DNA of 51,424 nucleotides, from positions 1 to 51,424 of the forward strand of contig CAKTCY010000008.1 in the NCBI GenBank assembly GCA_934540955.1, read 5' to 3'. The notes beneath the pieces were generated by a model. That model saw only the letters and a list, made by a program, of their open reading frames with translations. It did not search any database and was not told the DNA's origin. Positions 23,543 to 31,497 of the stretch are shown one piece after another. The position numbers and the translations under genes are program-made. Each line of letters begins with the position of its first letter. The stretch's first letter is position 1. The stretch comes from an uncultured Faecalibacterium sp. Its GTDB lineage: Bacteria; Bacillota; Clostridia; Oscillospirales; Ruminococcaceae.

Positions 23543-24007
23543 TTACATCACGATATGCGCCTTACTGGAGCCGTCGGTGCGCAGCAGCTGCGCCAGCCAG
23601 ATGCAGGCGTGCAGGTAGCCCTGCGGGCCCTCGCCGATAAAATGTCCCTGACAGCCAAAGGACACCACGTCCGTTTTGCGGAAGGGCTCGCGCTCGTCCG
23701 GGGCGTCCAGCATCACCTCTACGGCGGGCACGCTGCACAGCCGCAGCGCGTCCAGAATGGCCACGCTGTAATGGGCGTAGCCGCCGGGGTTCAGCACGAT
23801 GCCGTCCACCCGCCCCGGGGCGGACTGGATCTCGTCGATGAGGTCGCCCTCGTGGTTGGACTGGCAGATGTCCGTCTCGATGCCAAGCTGGTCGCAGCCC
23901 GCCTGCACATAGTCCATCAGGCCGGTGTAGTCCACCTCGCCCGGCACGCCGGGCTCAGACCAGCGTGCCAGATTGATGTTTGGCCCGTTAAGAATCAAAA
24001 ATTTCAT
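23543..24007 (-). CDS. aroQ: Type II 3-dehydroquinate dehydratase-like protein, divergent active site
   Basis: Type II dehydroquinases convert 3-dehydroquinate to 3-dehydroshikimate. The 154-residue length, the start FLILNGPNINL, the central SNHEGDLIDEI and VLNPGGYAHYSVAILDAL fit the fold. But by alignment from memory with the Mycobacterium enzyme, the lid Arg (GRREP) is Ser (RWSEP), the catalytic Tyr (AVYG) is Pro (GVPG), and the His of EVHISN is Met (EVMLDA). A Tyr in VDYTGL lies nearby. The gene starts 20 bases inside the end of aroEK. The operon carries no other dehydratase candidate, so it may be a functional variant with moved residues. Confidence 0.85.
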   Translation of the reverse strand: MKFLILNGPNINLARWSEPGVPGEVDYTGLMDYVQAGCDQLGIETDICQSNHEGDLIDEIQSAPGRVDGIVLNPGGYAHYSVAILDALRLCSVPAVEVMLDAPDEREPFRKTDVVSFGCQGHFIGEGPQGYLHACIWLAQLLRTDGSSKAHIVM

Positions 24008-25250
24008 CCAGTGCCTCCTGTGCAGCTGCCAGCGTCTGGGCCAGCGTGCCGGTGTTGGGGACCACCGCATCTGCGGCGGCAAGGTACAGCGGGCGGCGCT
24101 GGGCTTCCATGGTGCGCAGCGCCTCGGCGCTGGAAGAAAGCGGGCGGTCGCCGCCCACAGCCAGCGCTTCCACCGGCCGGTCGATGAACAGCACCACGCC
24201 GTTCTGGCGCAGGGCGCGGACATTCTCTGCCCGCTTCACCGCGCCGCCGCCGCAGGAGAGCACAAGCCCCTTTTCCTTGCCGAAACGGGCGATCTGCGCG
24301 GCTTCCTTTGCGCGGAAGCTCGCTTCGCCCTCGGCAGCAAAGATATCCGGGATGCTGCGTCCGTCTGCCTTGACGATCTCCTCGTCCAGATCCACAAGGG
24401 GTCTGCCCAGCTGCTTTGCCAGCAGGCGTCCAAGGGTGGATTTGCCGCAGGAGGGCATGCCCACAAGGGCGATGTTCAGCGTCTCGCGGCGCAGCGCGGC
24501 GGTGATGCGCCGCACCTCGGCCGGGGCGTCCCCGAACTTGCGGCCGAGGAAATATTCGGCGGCGTACACCGCCTGTGCCACCAGCATCTCCAGCCCGCCT
24601 ACGGCCACCGGCACACCGGCTTCCTCGGCGCGGAGGATGAGTTCGGTCTTGTTGGGGTTATAGACCACGTCCACCACGGCTTCCAGCCCGGGCATGGCAG
24701 CCACGTCCAGACTGCACACGCCCACGTTGGGGTACATTCCGGCGGGGGTGGTGTTGAACACCACCTGTGCGCCGCTGCGCACGGCTTCGGCGTAGCTCAG
24801 CTCGCCCTTTTCCGGGTCGGGGGTGCGGCTGACCGTCAGCACCTTGGCAGCACCTTTGTCCAGCGCCACCGCGCGGGTGGTGTTGTGGGTGCCGCCGGTG
24901 CCCAGAATGAGCACGGTCTTGCCCGCAAGCTCCACGCCGTGGGCCTCGCATAAATGGGCAAAGCCCAGATAATCCGTGTTGTAGCCGTAGAGCAGACCGT
25001 TTTTATTCACCACCGTGTTCACTGCGCCGATGGCGCGGGCGCGGGGGTCGATGAAGGAGCAGTACTCCATCACCAGTTTTTTGTAGGGGATGGTCACATT
25101 GATGGCCTTGAACTGCCGCCGCTGCAAAAAGGCGCGGGCGTCTGCCTCGGTGGGCAGGGGGCACAGCTCGTAGCTGTACCCGCAGAGCAGCTCATGGATG
25201 GTCTTGGAGTAGGAGTGTCCCAGCTTGCCGCCGATCAGTCCGTATTCCAT
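23988..25250 (-). CDS. Shikimate dehydrogenase-shikimate kinase fusion
   Basis: This 420-residue protein combines two successive pathway steps. Residues 1 to about 255 are AroE: GLIGGKLGHSYSKTIHELL, AINVTIPYKK with the catalytic Lys, GAVNTVV, GYNTDYLGF with the catalytic Asp, and the NADP loop LILGTGGTHNTTRA. Residues about 260-420 are AroK: ALVGMPSCGKSTLGRLLAK (P-loop), VDLDEEIV, FRAKEAAQI and VLSCGGGAVKRAENVRAL. Thus 3-dehydroshikimate could be reduced and phosphorylated by one polypeptide. AAGGAGG precedes the ATG, which is one base after the aroC stop. I use no single symbol because both aroE and aroK apply. Confidence 0.94.
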   Translation of the reverse strand: MEYGLIGGKLGHSYSKTIHELLCGYSYELCPLPTEADARAFLQRRQFKAINVTIPYKKLVMEYCSFIDPRARAIGAVNTVVNKNGLLYGYNTDYLGFAHLCEAHGVELAGKTVLILGTGGTHNTTRAVALDKGAAKVLTVSRTPDPEKGELSYAEAVRSGAQVVFNTTPAGMYPNVGVCSLDVAAMPGLEAVVDVVYNPNKTELILRAEEAGVPVAVGGLEMLVAQAVYAAEYFLGRKFGDAPAEVRRITAALRRETLNIALVGMPSCGKSTLGRLLAKQLGRPLVDLDEEIVKADGRSIPDIFAAEGEASFRAKEAAQIARFGKEKGLVLSCGGGAVKRAENVRALRQNGVVLFIDRPVEALAVGGDRPLSSSAEALRTMEAQRRPLYLAAADAVVPNTGTLAQTLAAAQEALDEIFDS

Positions 25251-25251
25251 C

Positions 25252-26394
25252 TCAGTCCTCCTTCCGGTAGCCAGTGGGGTCGGTCATCCACCGGGCACCG
25301 TACCGGGCGGTGAGCAGGTCGCCCACGGCGATGGCGGCAGCGCAGGTCTGCACAATGGCAGCCCGGGGCACGATGCAGGGGTCGTGCCGCCCATGAATGG
25401 ACAGCTGTGCGTCCTTTTTGGCGATATAGTCCACCGTATCCTGCTGCTTGTAGATGCTGGGGGTGGGCTTGACGGCGGTGCGGAACACCACCGGCATTCC
25501 GTTGGCGATGCCGCCGTTGATGCCGGCGTTGTGGTTGGTGGCGGTGACCACCGCGCCCTCTGCCGTCATGCGGAAGGCGTCGTTTGCCTCCGAGCCGCGC
25601 AGCCCGGCAAAGCCGAAGCCGGTGCCGAACTCGATGCCCTTGACCGCCGGGATGGAAAAGGCCAAGTGGGCAATTTCACTCTCCACGCTGTCAAAGTAGG
25701 GCTCGCCGACTCCGGCGGGCAGGCCGAGAATGGCAGTTTCCAGCACGCCGCCCACGCTGTCGCCCTCGGCACCGGCGGCGCGGATGGCGGCCTTCATGGG
25801 CTCCTCCACGGCGGCGTCCAGCACCGCAAAGCCCTCGGTCTTGGCGGCAAGCGTCCCCACCTGTGCCGCAAGGGCGGCGGGGTCGTCCAGCGCAAAGGGG
25901 GTATCTGCAAGCCCTGCGCACCGGGCAATGTGGGTGGTGATATCAATGCCCGCCCGCTGCAGTGCGGCAAGCACGATGCTGCCGCCCGCCACGAGGGCGG
26001 CAGTCACCCGGCCGGAAAAGTGCCCGCCGCCCCGGGCATCCTGAAAGCCGTGGTACTTGGCGTAGGCGGTAAAGTCCGCGTGGCCGGGGCGCAGCAGGTC
26101 GGCGGTCTTGGCGTAGTCGCCGCTGCGGGTGTTCTGGTTTTCGATCATCAGGGCAATGGCGGTGCCGGTGGTGTGGCCGTTCACCACACCGGACAGCAGC
26201 TGCACCGCATCCGCCTCCACCCGGGGGGTGGAAAGGCCGTCGCCCCGGGCGCGGCGCTTATCCATGCAGGCGGCGAGAAAGCTCTCGTCCACCGGCACAC
26301 CGGCGGCCATGCCGTCCAGCACCGCGCCCACGGCGCGGCCGTGGCTCTCGCCGAAGATGGTCAGCGAAAGGTCGCTGCCAAAGGTGTTTTTCAT
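25252..26394 (-). CDS. aroC: Chorismate synthase
   Basis: Chorismate synthase eliminates phosphate from EPSP using reduced FMN as catalyst, making the branch-point metabolite chorismate. The 380-residue protein shows the N-terminal signature FGESHGRAVGAVLDGMAAG, RRARGDGLSTPRVEAD, RPGHADFTAYAKYHGFQDAR, GGGHFSGRVTAALVAGGSIV and the late signature NHNAGINGGIANGMPV. GGAGG lies upstream of the ATG within the three-base gap to aroB. It is third in the operon. Length is normal for the family. Confidence 0.96.
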   Translation of the reverse strand: MKNTFGSDLSLTIFGESHGRAVGAVLDGMAAGVPVDESFLAACMDKRRARGDGLSTPRVEADAVQLLSGVVNGHTTGTAIALMIENQNTRSGDYAKTADLLRPGHADFTAYAKYHGFQDARGGGHFSGRVTAALVAGGSIVLAALQRAGIDITTHIARCAGLADTPFALDDPAALAAQVGTLAAKTEGFAVLDAAVEEPMKAAIRAAGAEGDSVGGVLETAILGLPAGVGEPYFDSVESEIAHLAFSIPAVKGIEFGTGFGFAGLRGSEANDAFRMTAEGAVVTATNHNAGINGGIANGMPVVFRTAVKPTPSIYKQQDTVDYIAKKDAQLSIHGRHDPCIVPRAAIVQTCAAAIAVGDLLTARYGARWMTDPTGYRKED

Positions 26395-26397
26395 GGG

Positions 26398-27441
26398 TCA
26401 GTCCTCCATGCCCAGCAGCGGGCGCAGCCCCTCCACAGGGATGGTCTCGGCGCGCCAGCAGCCAAGGCCGGGCACCTTGATGATGGTGATCTGCCCGCCC
26501 TGCGCTTTTTTGTCGTGCAGCATCTCGGCCAGCACCTTTTCCTTATCGTAGGCGGTGCGGGTGGGCAGACCTAAGCGGCGGTACACACCGCGCACCCGCT
26601 TTTGCAGCGCCTTGGATTCGATCATGGGCAGCATACCCAGTGCCACGCACTCGCCGTGGAACAGGCCGGTGGTGCGGCGTCCCTTGATGCCCTTCACGGC
26701 CTCGATGCCGTGGCCGATGGTGTGGCCGAAGTTCAGGGCCTTGCGCATCCCCTGCTCGGTCTCGTCCTGCTCCACGATGCTCTTTTTAAAGCGCAGGCTG
26801 CGGCAGATGATCTCGCCGATGCGGTCGTCCACGTCCTCTTTTTCAAAGATGGAGAACAGCTCCGGGTCGGCCAGAAGACCTGCCTTGACGGCCTCGGCCA
26901 GACCGTTGATGAAGTGGCGGCGGGGCAGGGTGGACAGGGTGTCCGGGTCCACGATGACCAGCTTGGGCTGCCAGAAGGCACCCACGATGTTTTTGGTGTC
27001 GCCTAAATCCACGGCGGTCTTGCCGCCGATGGAGGAATCGATCATGGAAAGGGTGGTGGTGGGGCAGTTGATAAAGTCGATGCCGCGCATATAGATGGAA
27101 GCGGCAAAACCGGCAAGGTCGCCCACCACGCCGCCGCCCACGGCTACCACAAGGTCGCCGCGGCCCATGCCGAAGTCCAGCATCTGCCGCAGCACGGTCT
27201 CCAGAATTTTAAAGCTCTTGCTGGCCTCGCCCTGCGGCACGGTGATGATGGTGGCGTCCTTGCACTGGTCGGCCACCATCTGGGCGTACTGTGCGGGCAC
27301 ACCGCTGTCGGTGACCACCGCCACCCGGCGGTCCAGCCGGGCGAACTGGTACAGGTTTTCCAGCGAGCCGCGCTTGACGATGATGTCGTAGCTGCGCTCG
27401 CCCAGATTCATGGTCAGCTTGGTTCCGATAAAATCACTCAT
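26398..27441 (-). CDS. aroB: 3-dehydroquinate synthase
   Basis: AroB cyclises DAHP to 3-dehydroquinate using NAD+ and a divalent metal. The 347-residue protein shows VAVGGGVVGDLAGFAASIYMRG (nucleotide-binding glycine-rich loop), CPTTTLSMIDSSIGGKTAVD, KNIVGAFWQPKLV, the metal-ligand region LNFGHTIGHGIEAV and FHGECVALGM. Its start overlaps the pheA stop by four bases (ATGA), so translation is probably coupled. GGAGTG precedes the ATG. Second gene of the operon. Confidence 0.96.
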   Translation of the reverse strand: MSDFIGTKLTMNLGERSYDIIVKRGSLENLYQFARLDRRVAVVTDSGVPAQYAQMVADQCKDATIITVPQGEASKSFKILETVLRQMLDFGMGRGDLVVAVGGGVVGDLAGFAASIYMRGIDFINCPTTTLSMIDSSIGGKTAVDLGDTKNIVGAFWQPKLVIVDPDTLSTLPRRHFINGLAEAVKAGLLADPELFSIFEKEDVDDRIGEIICRSLRFKKSIVEQDETEQGMRKALNFGHTIGHGIEAVKGIKGRRTTGLFHGECVALGMLPMIESKALQKRVRGVYRRLGLPTRTAYDKEKVLAEMLHDKKAQGGQITIIKVPGLGCWRAETIPVEGLRPLLGMED

Positions 27442-28508
27442 TTTGTATACACTCCTAACAGCCGCACCGTCCGGCAGGTGCGGTCAAGCTCGCGCAGCAG
27501 CGCGGCAGTCTCGCCGGCGGCGGCATCACCCACCAGCTCTACGTAAAAATAATATTCAAAGGGGACGTGCGGCATGGGGCGGCTCTTGATGGACTCCATA
27601 TTGAAGCCGCTTGCACCGATGATTTGAATCACCTCGGCCAGCTTGCCGGGCTTGTTGTCCACAGTAAACAGCAGGGAGAACCGGTTGCCCGCCGTGGGCT
27701 TTTCGCGGCTGAGCACGATGAACCGGGTGGTGTTGTCGCCGTCGGTATTGATGTTGGGCACTAAAATTTCCAGCCCGTACAGGGCGGCAGTCTCGGCGCT
27801 GGCAATGGCGGCCTTGGAGGCATCGCCGCTTTCTGCCACGAATTTTGCGGCCATGGCGGTGTTCGCCATGGCGGTGGCGGGTAGACGGAACTGCTTTAAA
27901 AAGGTCTCGCTCTGGGCAATGGCCTGCTGGTGGCTGTACACGGTGCGCAGCTGGGAAAGCTGGGTGCCCGGCAGCACCAGAAGGTTCTGGGAGATGGGCA
28001 GGTCGTACACGTCCACCACCCACAGCTCCGGGTGGTTATAGCACAAATCCAGCACAGCGGAAACGTCTCCGGCGTGGCTGTTTTCAAAGGGCACTACGCC
28101 GTGGGCGGCTTCGCCGGAGGCGACAGCCTCGAATACCTCGTCCCATGTGGAATAGCTCACGGCCTCGGCGTGGGGGAACAGCGCCTTGAGGGCGATGTGG
28201 GCAAACGCCCCCTCCACTCCCTGATAGGCGGCGCGGTTGCGCCCCAGCGCAGCGGCTTCGTACTGCTTGGCAAGGTCCATCATGTGCTGGACATGGTCTT
28301 TATAATAAGGGCGCAGCGCGGGCTGCTGGATGCGGGCTGCGGCCTTTTCCAGCACGGCGGCCTCCCGGGCGGCATCGTAGATGGGCAGACCGTGCGCCCG
28401 CTTATATTCGGCTACCTGCAAAACGGCAGCCATCCGGCGCTCGAACAGCGCAGCCAGCTGCGCATCCACCGTGTCGATCTCGGCACGGGCTTGTTCCAGT
28501 GCGTCCAT
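27438..28508 (-). CDS. pheA: Bifunctional chorismate mutase-prephenate dehydratase with ACT domain
   Basis: The P-protein converts chorismate to prephenate and then phenylpyruvate. The 356-residue product has an AroQ-type chorismate mutase (ARAEIDTVDAQLAALFERRMA, residues about 6-85), a prephenate dehydratase (YQGVEGAFAHIAL, VPFENSHAGDVSAVLDL, MANTAMAAKFVAES, TRFIVLSRE) and an ACT domain (FSLLFTVDNKPGKLAEVIQI, MESIKSRPM), so phenylalanine feedback is expected. I choose the ATG at 28508 because AAGGA is ten bases away; a GTG at 28517 is too close. First gene of the aromatic operon, with a promoter at 28554-28582. Confidence 0.95.
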   Translation of the reverse strand: MDALEQARAEIDTVDAQLAALFERRMAAVLQVAEYKRAHGLPIYDAAREAAVLEKAAARIQQPALRPYYKDHVQHMMDLAKQYEAAALGRNRAAYQGVEGAFAHIALKALFPHAEAVSYSTWDEVFEAVASGEAAHGVVPFENSHAGDVSAVLDLCYNHPELWVVDVYDLPISQNLLVLPGTQLSQLRTVYSHQQAIAQSETFLKQFRLPATAMANTAMAAKFVAESGDASKAAIASAETAALYGLEILVPNINTDGDNTTRFIVLSREKPTAGNRFSLLFTVDNKPGKLAEVIQIIGASGFNMESIKSRPMPHVPFEYYFYVELVGDAAAGETAALLRELDRTCRTVRLLGVYTK

Positions 28509-28553
28509 GGGGGTCACATCCTTTTTGGTCGGTTTTTGCGGGGATACCTAGTA

Positions 28554-28582
28554 AGTATACCATAACCGGGACAGGGAAACAA
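28554..28582 (-). promoter_or_regulatory. Promoter of the aromatic amino acid operon
   Basis: On the minus strand TTGTTT (28582-28577) and TATACT (28559-28554) are 17 bases apart. The leader is only about 40 bases, too short for a T-box or an attenuator peptide, so control may act at initiation. Confidence 0.75.
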
Positions 28583-28654
28583 CAAACCGCTCTTTATTTG
28601 AGAGTGGAGAAAATTTCAAATAAGCCTCGGGTAAAAAGACGAAAATAGAAAACA

Positions 28655-28697
28655 GAGGCTCTCCGGTCATCGCCTGCGGCGACGACCGGAGAGCCTC
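28655..28697 (-). terminator. Terminator of the membrane protein/plsC transcript
   Basis: GAGGCTCTCCGGTCGTCGCC pairs with GCGATGACCGGAGAGCCTC on the minus strand, followed by TGTTTTC. It separates this transcript from the aromatic operon promoter. Confidence 0.75.
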
Positions 28698-28877
28698 TCA
28701 GTCACTGTTTTTATTCTTCAAAATATCCTCCCAGCTGCGGGCCTTGCCGTAGTAGCGCCCGTAGGGGTTATCAAGGTCTGCGGCGCGGGGACTGGGCGGC
28801 GCGGGCGGCTGGAGCTTGGGGGTGCGGTCAAAGGTGAAACGGGCGGCAGGGCCGCCGACCTTGATGCGGAAGCGCAT
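28698..28877 (-). CDS. Small hypothetical protein
   Basis: A 59-residue basic protein, starting MRFRIKVGGPAARFTFDRTP, with a Pro-rich centre and ending in GRYYGKARSWEDILKNKNSD. The ATG at 28877 overlaps the end of the upstream membrane protein gene region, whose stop is at 28880-28882, and GGAGGGG lies in the end of that gene, so the two are translationally linked. No signal or membrane helix. I do not recognise it. The tail resembles a short interaction peptide, but that is a guess. Confidence 0.65.
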   Translation of the reverse strand: MRFRIKVGGPAARFTFDRTPKLQPPAPPSPRAADLDNPYGRYYGKARSWEDILKNKNSD

Positions 28878-28879
28878 CT

Positions 28880-29632
28880 TTAGTGCCCCTCCGCGGCGGT
28901 GGAGACTGCCCCGGCGGTCAGGTTTGCCCAAAGGGTCTCGCTGTTTTCCAGCAGGGAAGCCGATTCCTTCAGCCATGCGCCCCGGATGCCGATATAGTAA
29001 TCTGCCAGCAGCTGCTGGCTGTCGCCGCTGGCGCTCTGCACCGCGTCCGAGGTGTAGCTGCCCAGCTCCATCCCGGTCAGCACCGGGCAGTCCGTCCAGC
29101 GGTAGACCATGTTCCACCAGTCGCTGTCGGCGTCGGACTTGGGCAGATGGCCGTCCAGATACCGCAACGTGCCGGTGGTCTGCTGGAAGCCTGCGGGGTC
29201 GTAGAGGATGAAGATGGAGCTGAGGGAGCTCTGGATATCAGTGGAAAGCTTTGTCGTGCCCGCCATATCCAGATAGGCGTCCGAGTCCTCACTGTTGAAG
29301 GCCATGGTGTACTGGTTCAGCTTCACCACCACCTTGCCGTCCCCGTTGCAGTCCTCGCCATAGGCGGCAAGCTGCTGTTGCAGGGCGGTGACGGTGGCTT
29401 CGGGCAGGTAGTAGGGGCTTACCACCGCCACGTTATAATCCGGGTGGGTGGTCAGGAAATACTGCCCGATAAAGCAGTACGCCACGAACGCACCGGCAAT
29501 GCCGAAGATGAGCACCCATTTCAGGTTGTAGTCCCACCAGTTTGCCCAGCGCTCTTTGCGGCTGTACTGCCGCTGTTTGCGGGGCTTGAGATCCTTGGGG
29601 TCAATGTCGCGTTCGTAACGGTAGCTTGCCAT
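28880..29632 (-). CDS. Single-pass membrane protein of unknown function
   Basis: The 250-residue protein begins with a highly basic cytoplasmic tail (DPKDLKPRKQRQYSRKERWA), followed by one transmembrane helix (WVLIFGIAGAFVAYCFIGQYF, about residues 38-58) and an extracytoplasmic domain with Asp/Ser-rich stretches. The region DYNVAVVSPYYLPEATVTAL and DCNGDGKVVVKLNQY suggests a soluble alpha/beta fold. CAGGAG precedes the ATG. It sits downstream of plsC and overlaps the start region of the 59-residue gene. I do not recognise the family. Confidence 0.75.
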   Translation of the reverse strand: MASYRYERDIDPKDLKPRKQRQYSRKERWANWWDYNLKWVLIFGIAGAFVAYCFIGQYFLTTHPDYNVAVVSPYYLPEATVTALQQQLAAYGEDCNGDGKVVVKLNQYTMAFNSEDSDAYLDMAGTTKLSTDIQSSLSSIFILYDPAGFQQTTGTLRYLDGHLPKSDADSDWWNMVYRWTDCPVLTGMELGSYTSDAVQSASGDSQQLLADYYIGIRGAWLKESASLLENSETLWANLTAGAVSTAAEGH

Positions 29633-29673
29633 AAAATAGTTCTCCTGTGTGATGAAACGAGCGGGAAAGGCTG

Positions 29674-30402
29674 TTACTTCAGTGCGGCCAGAATGGTCTG
29701 GCGCACGGCGTCGGGCAGCTGCTTCTGCTCGGCCTTGCTCATGCCGGCGGTCTGGATGGGGGGCATGATCTTGATGCGCACACTGCCCGGGCGGCAGCGG
29801 TTGCCATTGGCCTCAAACAGGGCGCGTGCACCGGTCACAGCCACCGGCACCACCGGGGCGCCGGTCTTGACCGCAATGCGGAAGGCACCGGCCTTGAACT
29901 CGCCTGCGCCGCCCTCTTCGCCCTTGTAGCGGGTGCCCTCGGGGAAGATGACAAAGCTGCGGCCGCCCTCCACGATGGCGGTGGCATCGTTCAGTGCCCG
30001 CACCGAGGCGCGCACATCGTCACGCTGCACGAACACGCAGCCCAGCAGCTTCATCCAGCGGTTGAGCAGGAAGATCTTTTCCAGCTCTTCCTTGGCAAGG
30101 ATGCCGTGGGGCTTTTCCAGCCCGGCCAGCAGCAGGGGGATGTCGTAGTAGCTGCGATGGTTCGCCACAAACACGCAGGGGCGGTCTTTGGGGATGTTCT
30201 CCAGCCCTTCCACGGACAGGGAAACACCGGTCACCTTTAAGATGCCCCGGCTCCAGCGGGGGATATGCTGGTTCACGATCTGCTCCACGGTGGCGATATC
30301 TCCGGCGGCTGCGGCGCGCTCGGCGCGGCGCAGGATGCCGTAATGCAGGATCATGTATCCGAACAGATAAATAAACATCGCAATGGTGCGAAGAATGCTC
30401 AT
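29674..30402 (-). CDS. plsC: 1-acyl-sn-glycerol-3-phosphate acyltransferase
   Basis: PlsC acylates lysophosphatidic acid to phosphatidic acid at the membrane, the second acylation in phospholipid synthesis. The 242-residue protein has an N-terminal hydrophobic helix (TIAMFIYLFGYMILHYGIL), the HX4D motif in VANHRSYYDIPLL, the glycerophosphate-binding FPEGTRYKG and the late block GAPVVPVAVTG. AGGAGG is well placed before the ATG at 30402. It is the first gene of a three-gene minus-strand transcript that ends at the terminator near 28.66 kb. Confidence 0.92.
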   Translation of the reverse strand: MSILRTIAMFIYLFGYMILHYGILRRAERAAAAGDIATVEQIVNQHIPRWSRGILKVTGVSLSVEGLENIPKDRPCVFVANHRSYYDIPLLLAGLEKPHGILAKEELEKIFLLNRWMKLLGCVFVQRDDVRASVRALNDATAIVEGGRSFVIFPEGTRYKGEEGGAGEFKAGAFRIAVKTGAPVVPVAVTGARALFEANGNRCRPGSVRIKIMPPIQTAGMSKAEQKQLPDAVRQTILAALK

Positions 30403-30504
30403 AATAGTTTCCTCCTATTGCAAAAAATGCCATTGTCATTGTAGCACACTTTGGGCAAAAAAGGGAGAGATAAATATTTTTTTACAATTAGCCCCGGTTG
30501 TATC

Positions 30505-30533
30505 TTGCAAAGTTTACAAAATACAGGTATATT
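30505..30533 (+). promoter_or_regulatory. Promoter of the YesL-like gene
   Basis: TTGCAA (30505-30510) and TATATT (30528-30533), spacer 17 bases; the leader to the start at 30621 is about 80 bases. Confidence 0.65.
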
Positions 30534-30620
30534 TATATCTGTAAAGCCAGCACAATGGCACTTTCCAGACAAAACGCCTGCGGTGCCGGTTAAAAACGTA
30601 AGAGAGGTACCGCAGTTACT

Positions 30621-31466
30621 ATGGGTCTTTTTCCTTCTGCCAACGATTTCAAGGCCGGGAAGGGCGTCGAAAAGGACGCTCCCCGCAAGACCGGCGTCGG
30701 CCGCTTTTTTGAGCTTGTAGGCCGTGATATGAACGGGATGTTCCTTGCAAACCTGCTGACCTGCATCGGGTTTGCACCGGCCATCTGCCTGGTGTACATC
30801 GGCTTTTTGCAGAACAGTCTGCCGGTGATGCTGGGCAGCGCCGCCGTGGGCGGTCTGCTGGCGGGCCCGGCACTGGCCGGAATGTACGATACCGTCCTGC
30901 GCGCACTGCGCGACGAGGCGGGCTACTGGTGGGTGACCTACCGCAAGGCCTTCAAGCGCAACTTTAAGTCTAGCCTGCTGCCCGGTGTGCTGTACACCGT
31001 GGTGGTCACGCTGCAGATCTTCCTCGTTTATTTCTGCTTCAATATGCTGTACCACGGCACCAACGTGGGCATCCCGCTGTGGGTGGCTACGGTGCTCAAT
31101 CTGGTGCTGTTCCAGATGCTGTTTGCCTATATGTGGCCGCAGGTGGTGCTGCTGGACCAGCCCTTGAGCCTGACGCTGAAAAACAGCATCAACTGCATGA
31201 TCGCCTTTTTGCCCCACGCACTGGCTGCCGCCATCGTGCAGGTGCTGTTCTGGGGCGTGGTGATCCTGTGTATGCCGCTGGGTCTTTTCCTGATGCTGAT
31301 CTTCGGCTTCTGGTTCGTCACCGAGGTGTCCTGCCAGATCGTGTACGGCGATATTGACCGGGTGTTCCACATTGAGGAGAGCATCCGCAAGATGAAGGAC
31401 GCCGAGCTGGAGGCCGCCCTGAAAGAGGACTACGCCGACGATGAGGACGATACCCCGGAGGAATAA
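30621..31466 (+). CDS. YesL/DUF624-like multi-pass membrane protein
   Basis: The 281-residue protein has about five hydrophobic segments (LLTCIGFAPAICLVYIGFL, LPVMLGSAAVGGLLAGPALA, LLPGVLYTVVVTLQIFLVYF, LWVATVLNLVLFQMLFAYM, and ALAAAIVQVLFWGVVILCM-LGLFLMLIFGFWF) with a cytoplasmic region between helices 2 and 3 (DEAGYWWVTYRKAFKRNFK). This pattern is that of the DUF624 family often found near carbohydrate transport genes. The tail is strongly acidic. The ribosome site AGAGAGG is weak and far from the ATG. Function is unknown. Confidence 0.75.
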   Translation: MGLFPSANDFKAGKGVEKDAPRKTGVGRFFELVGRDMNGMFLANLLTCIGFAPAICLVYIGFLQNSLPVMLGSAAVGGLLAGPALAGMYDTVLRALRDEAGYWWVTYRKAFKRNFKSSLLPGVLYTVVVTLQIFLVYFCFNMLYHGTNVGIPLWVATVLNLVLFQMLFAYMWPQVVLLDQPLSLTLKNSINCMIAFLPHALAAAIVQVLFWGVVILCMPLGLFLMLIFGFWFVTEVSCQIVYGDIDRVFHIEESIRKMKDAELEAALKEDYADDEDDTPEE

Positions 31467-31497
31467 GCGCTGACACTGTGGAAAGGAGCGATGTCCC

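Noticed and set aside
27438..28582. A T-box or attenuator peptide ahead of pheA
   Set aside because: The leader is only about 40 bases from the promoter to the start, with no T-box sequence, no run of Phe or Tyr codons and no terminator.
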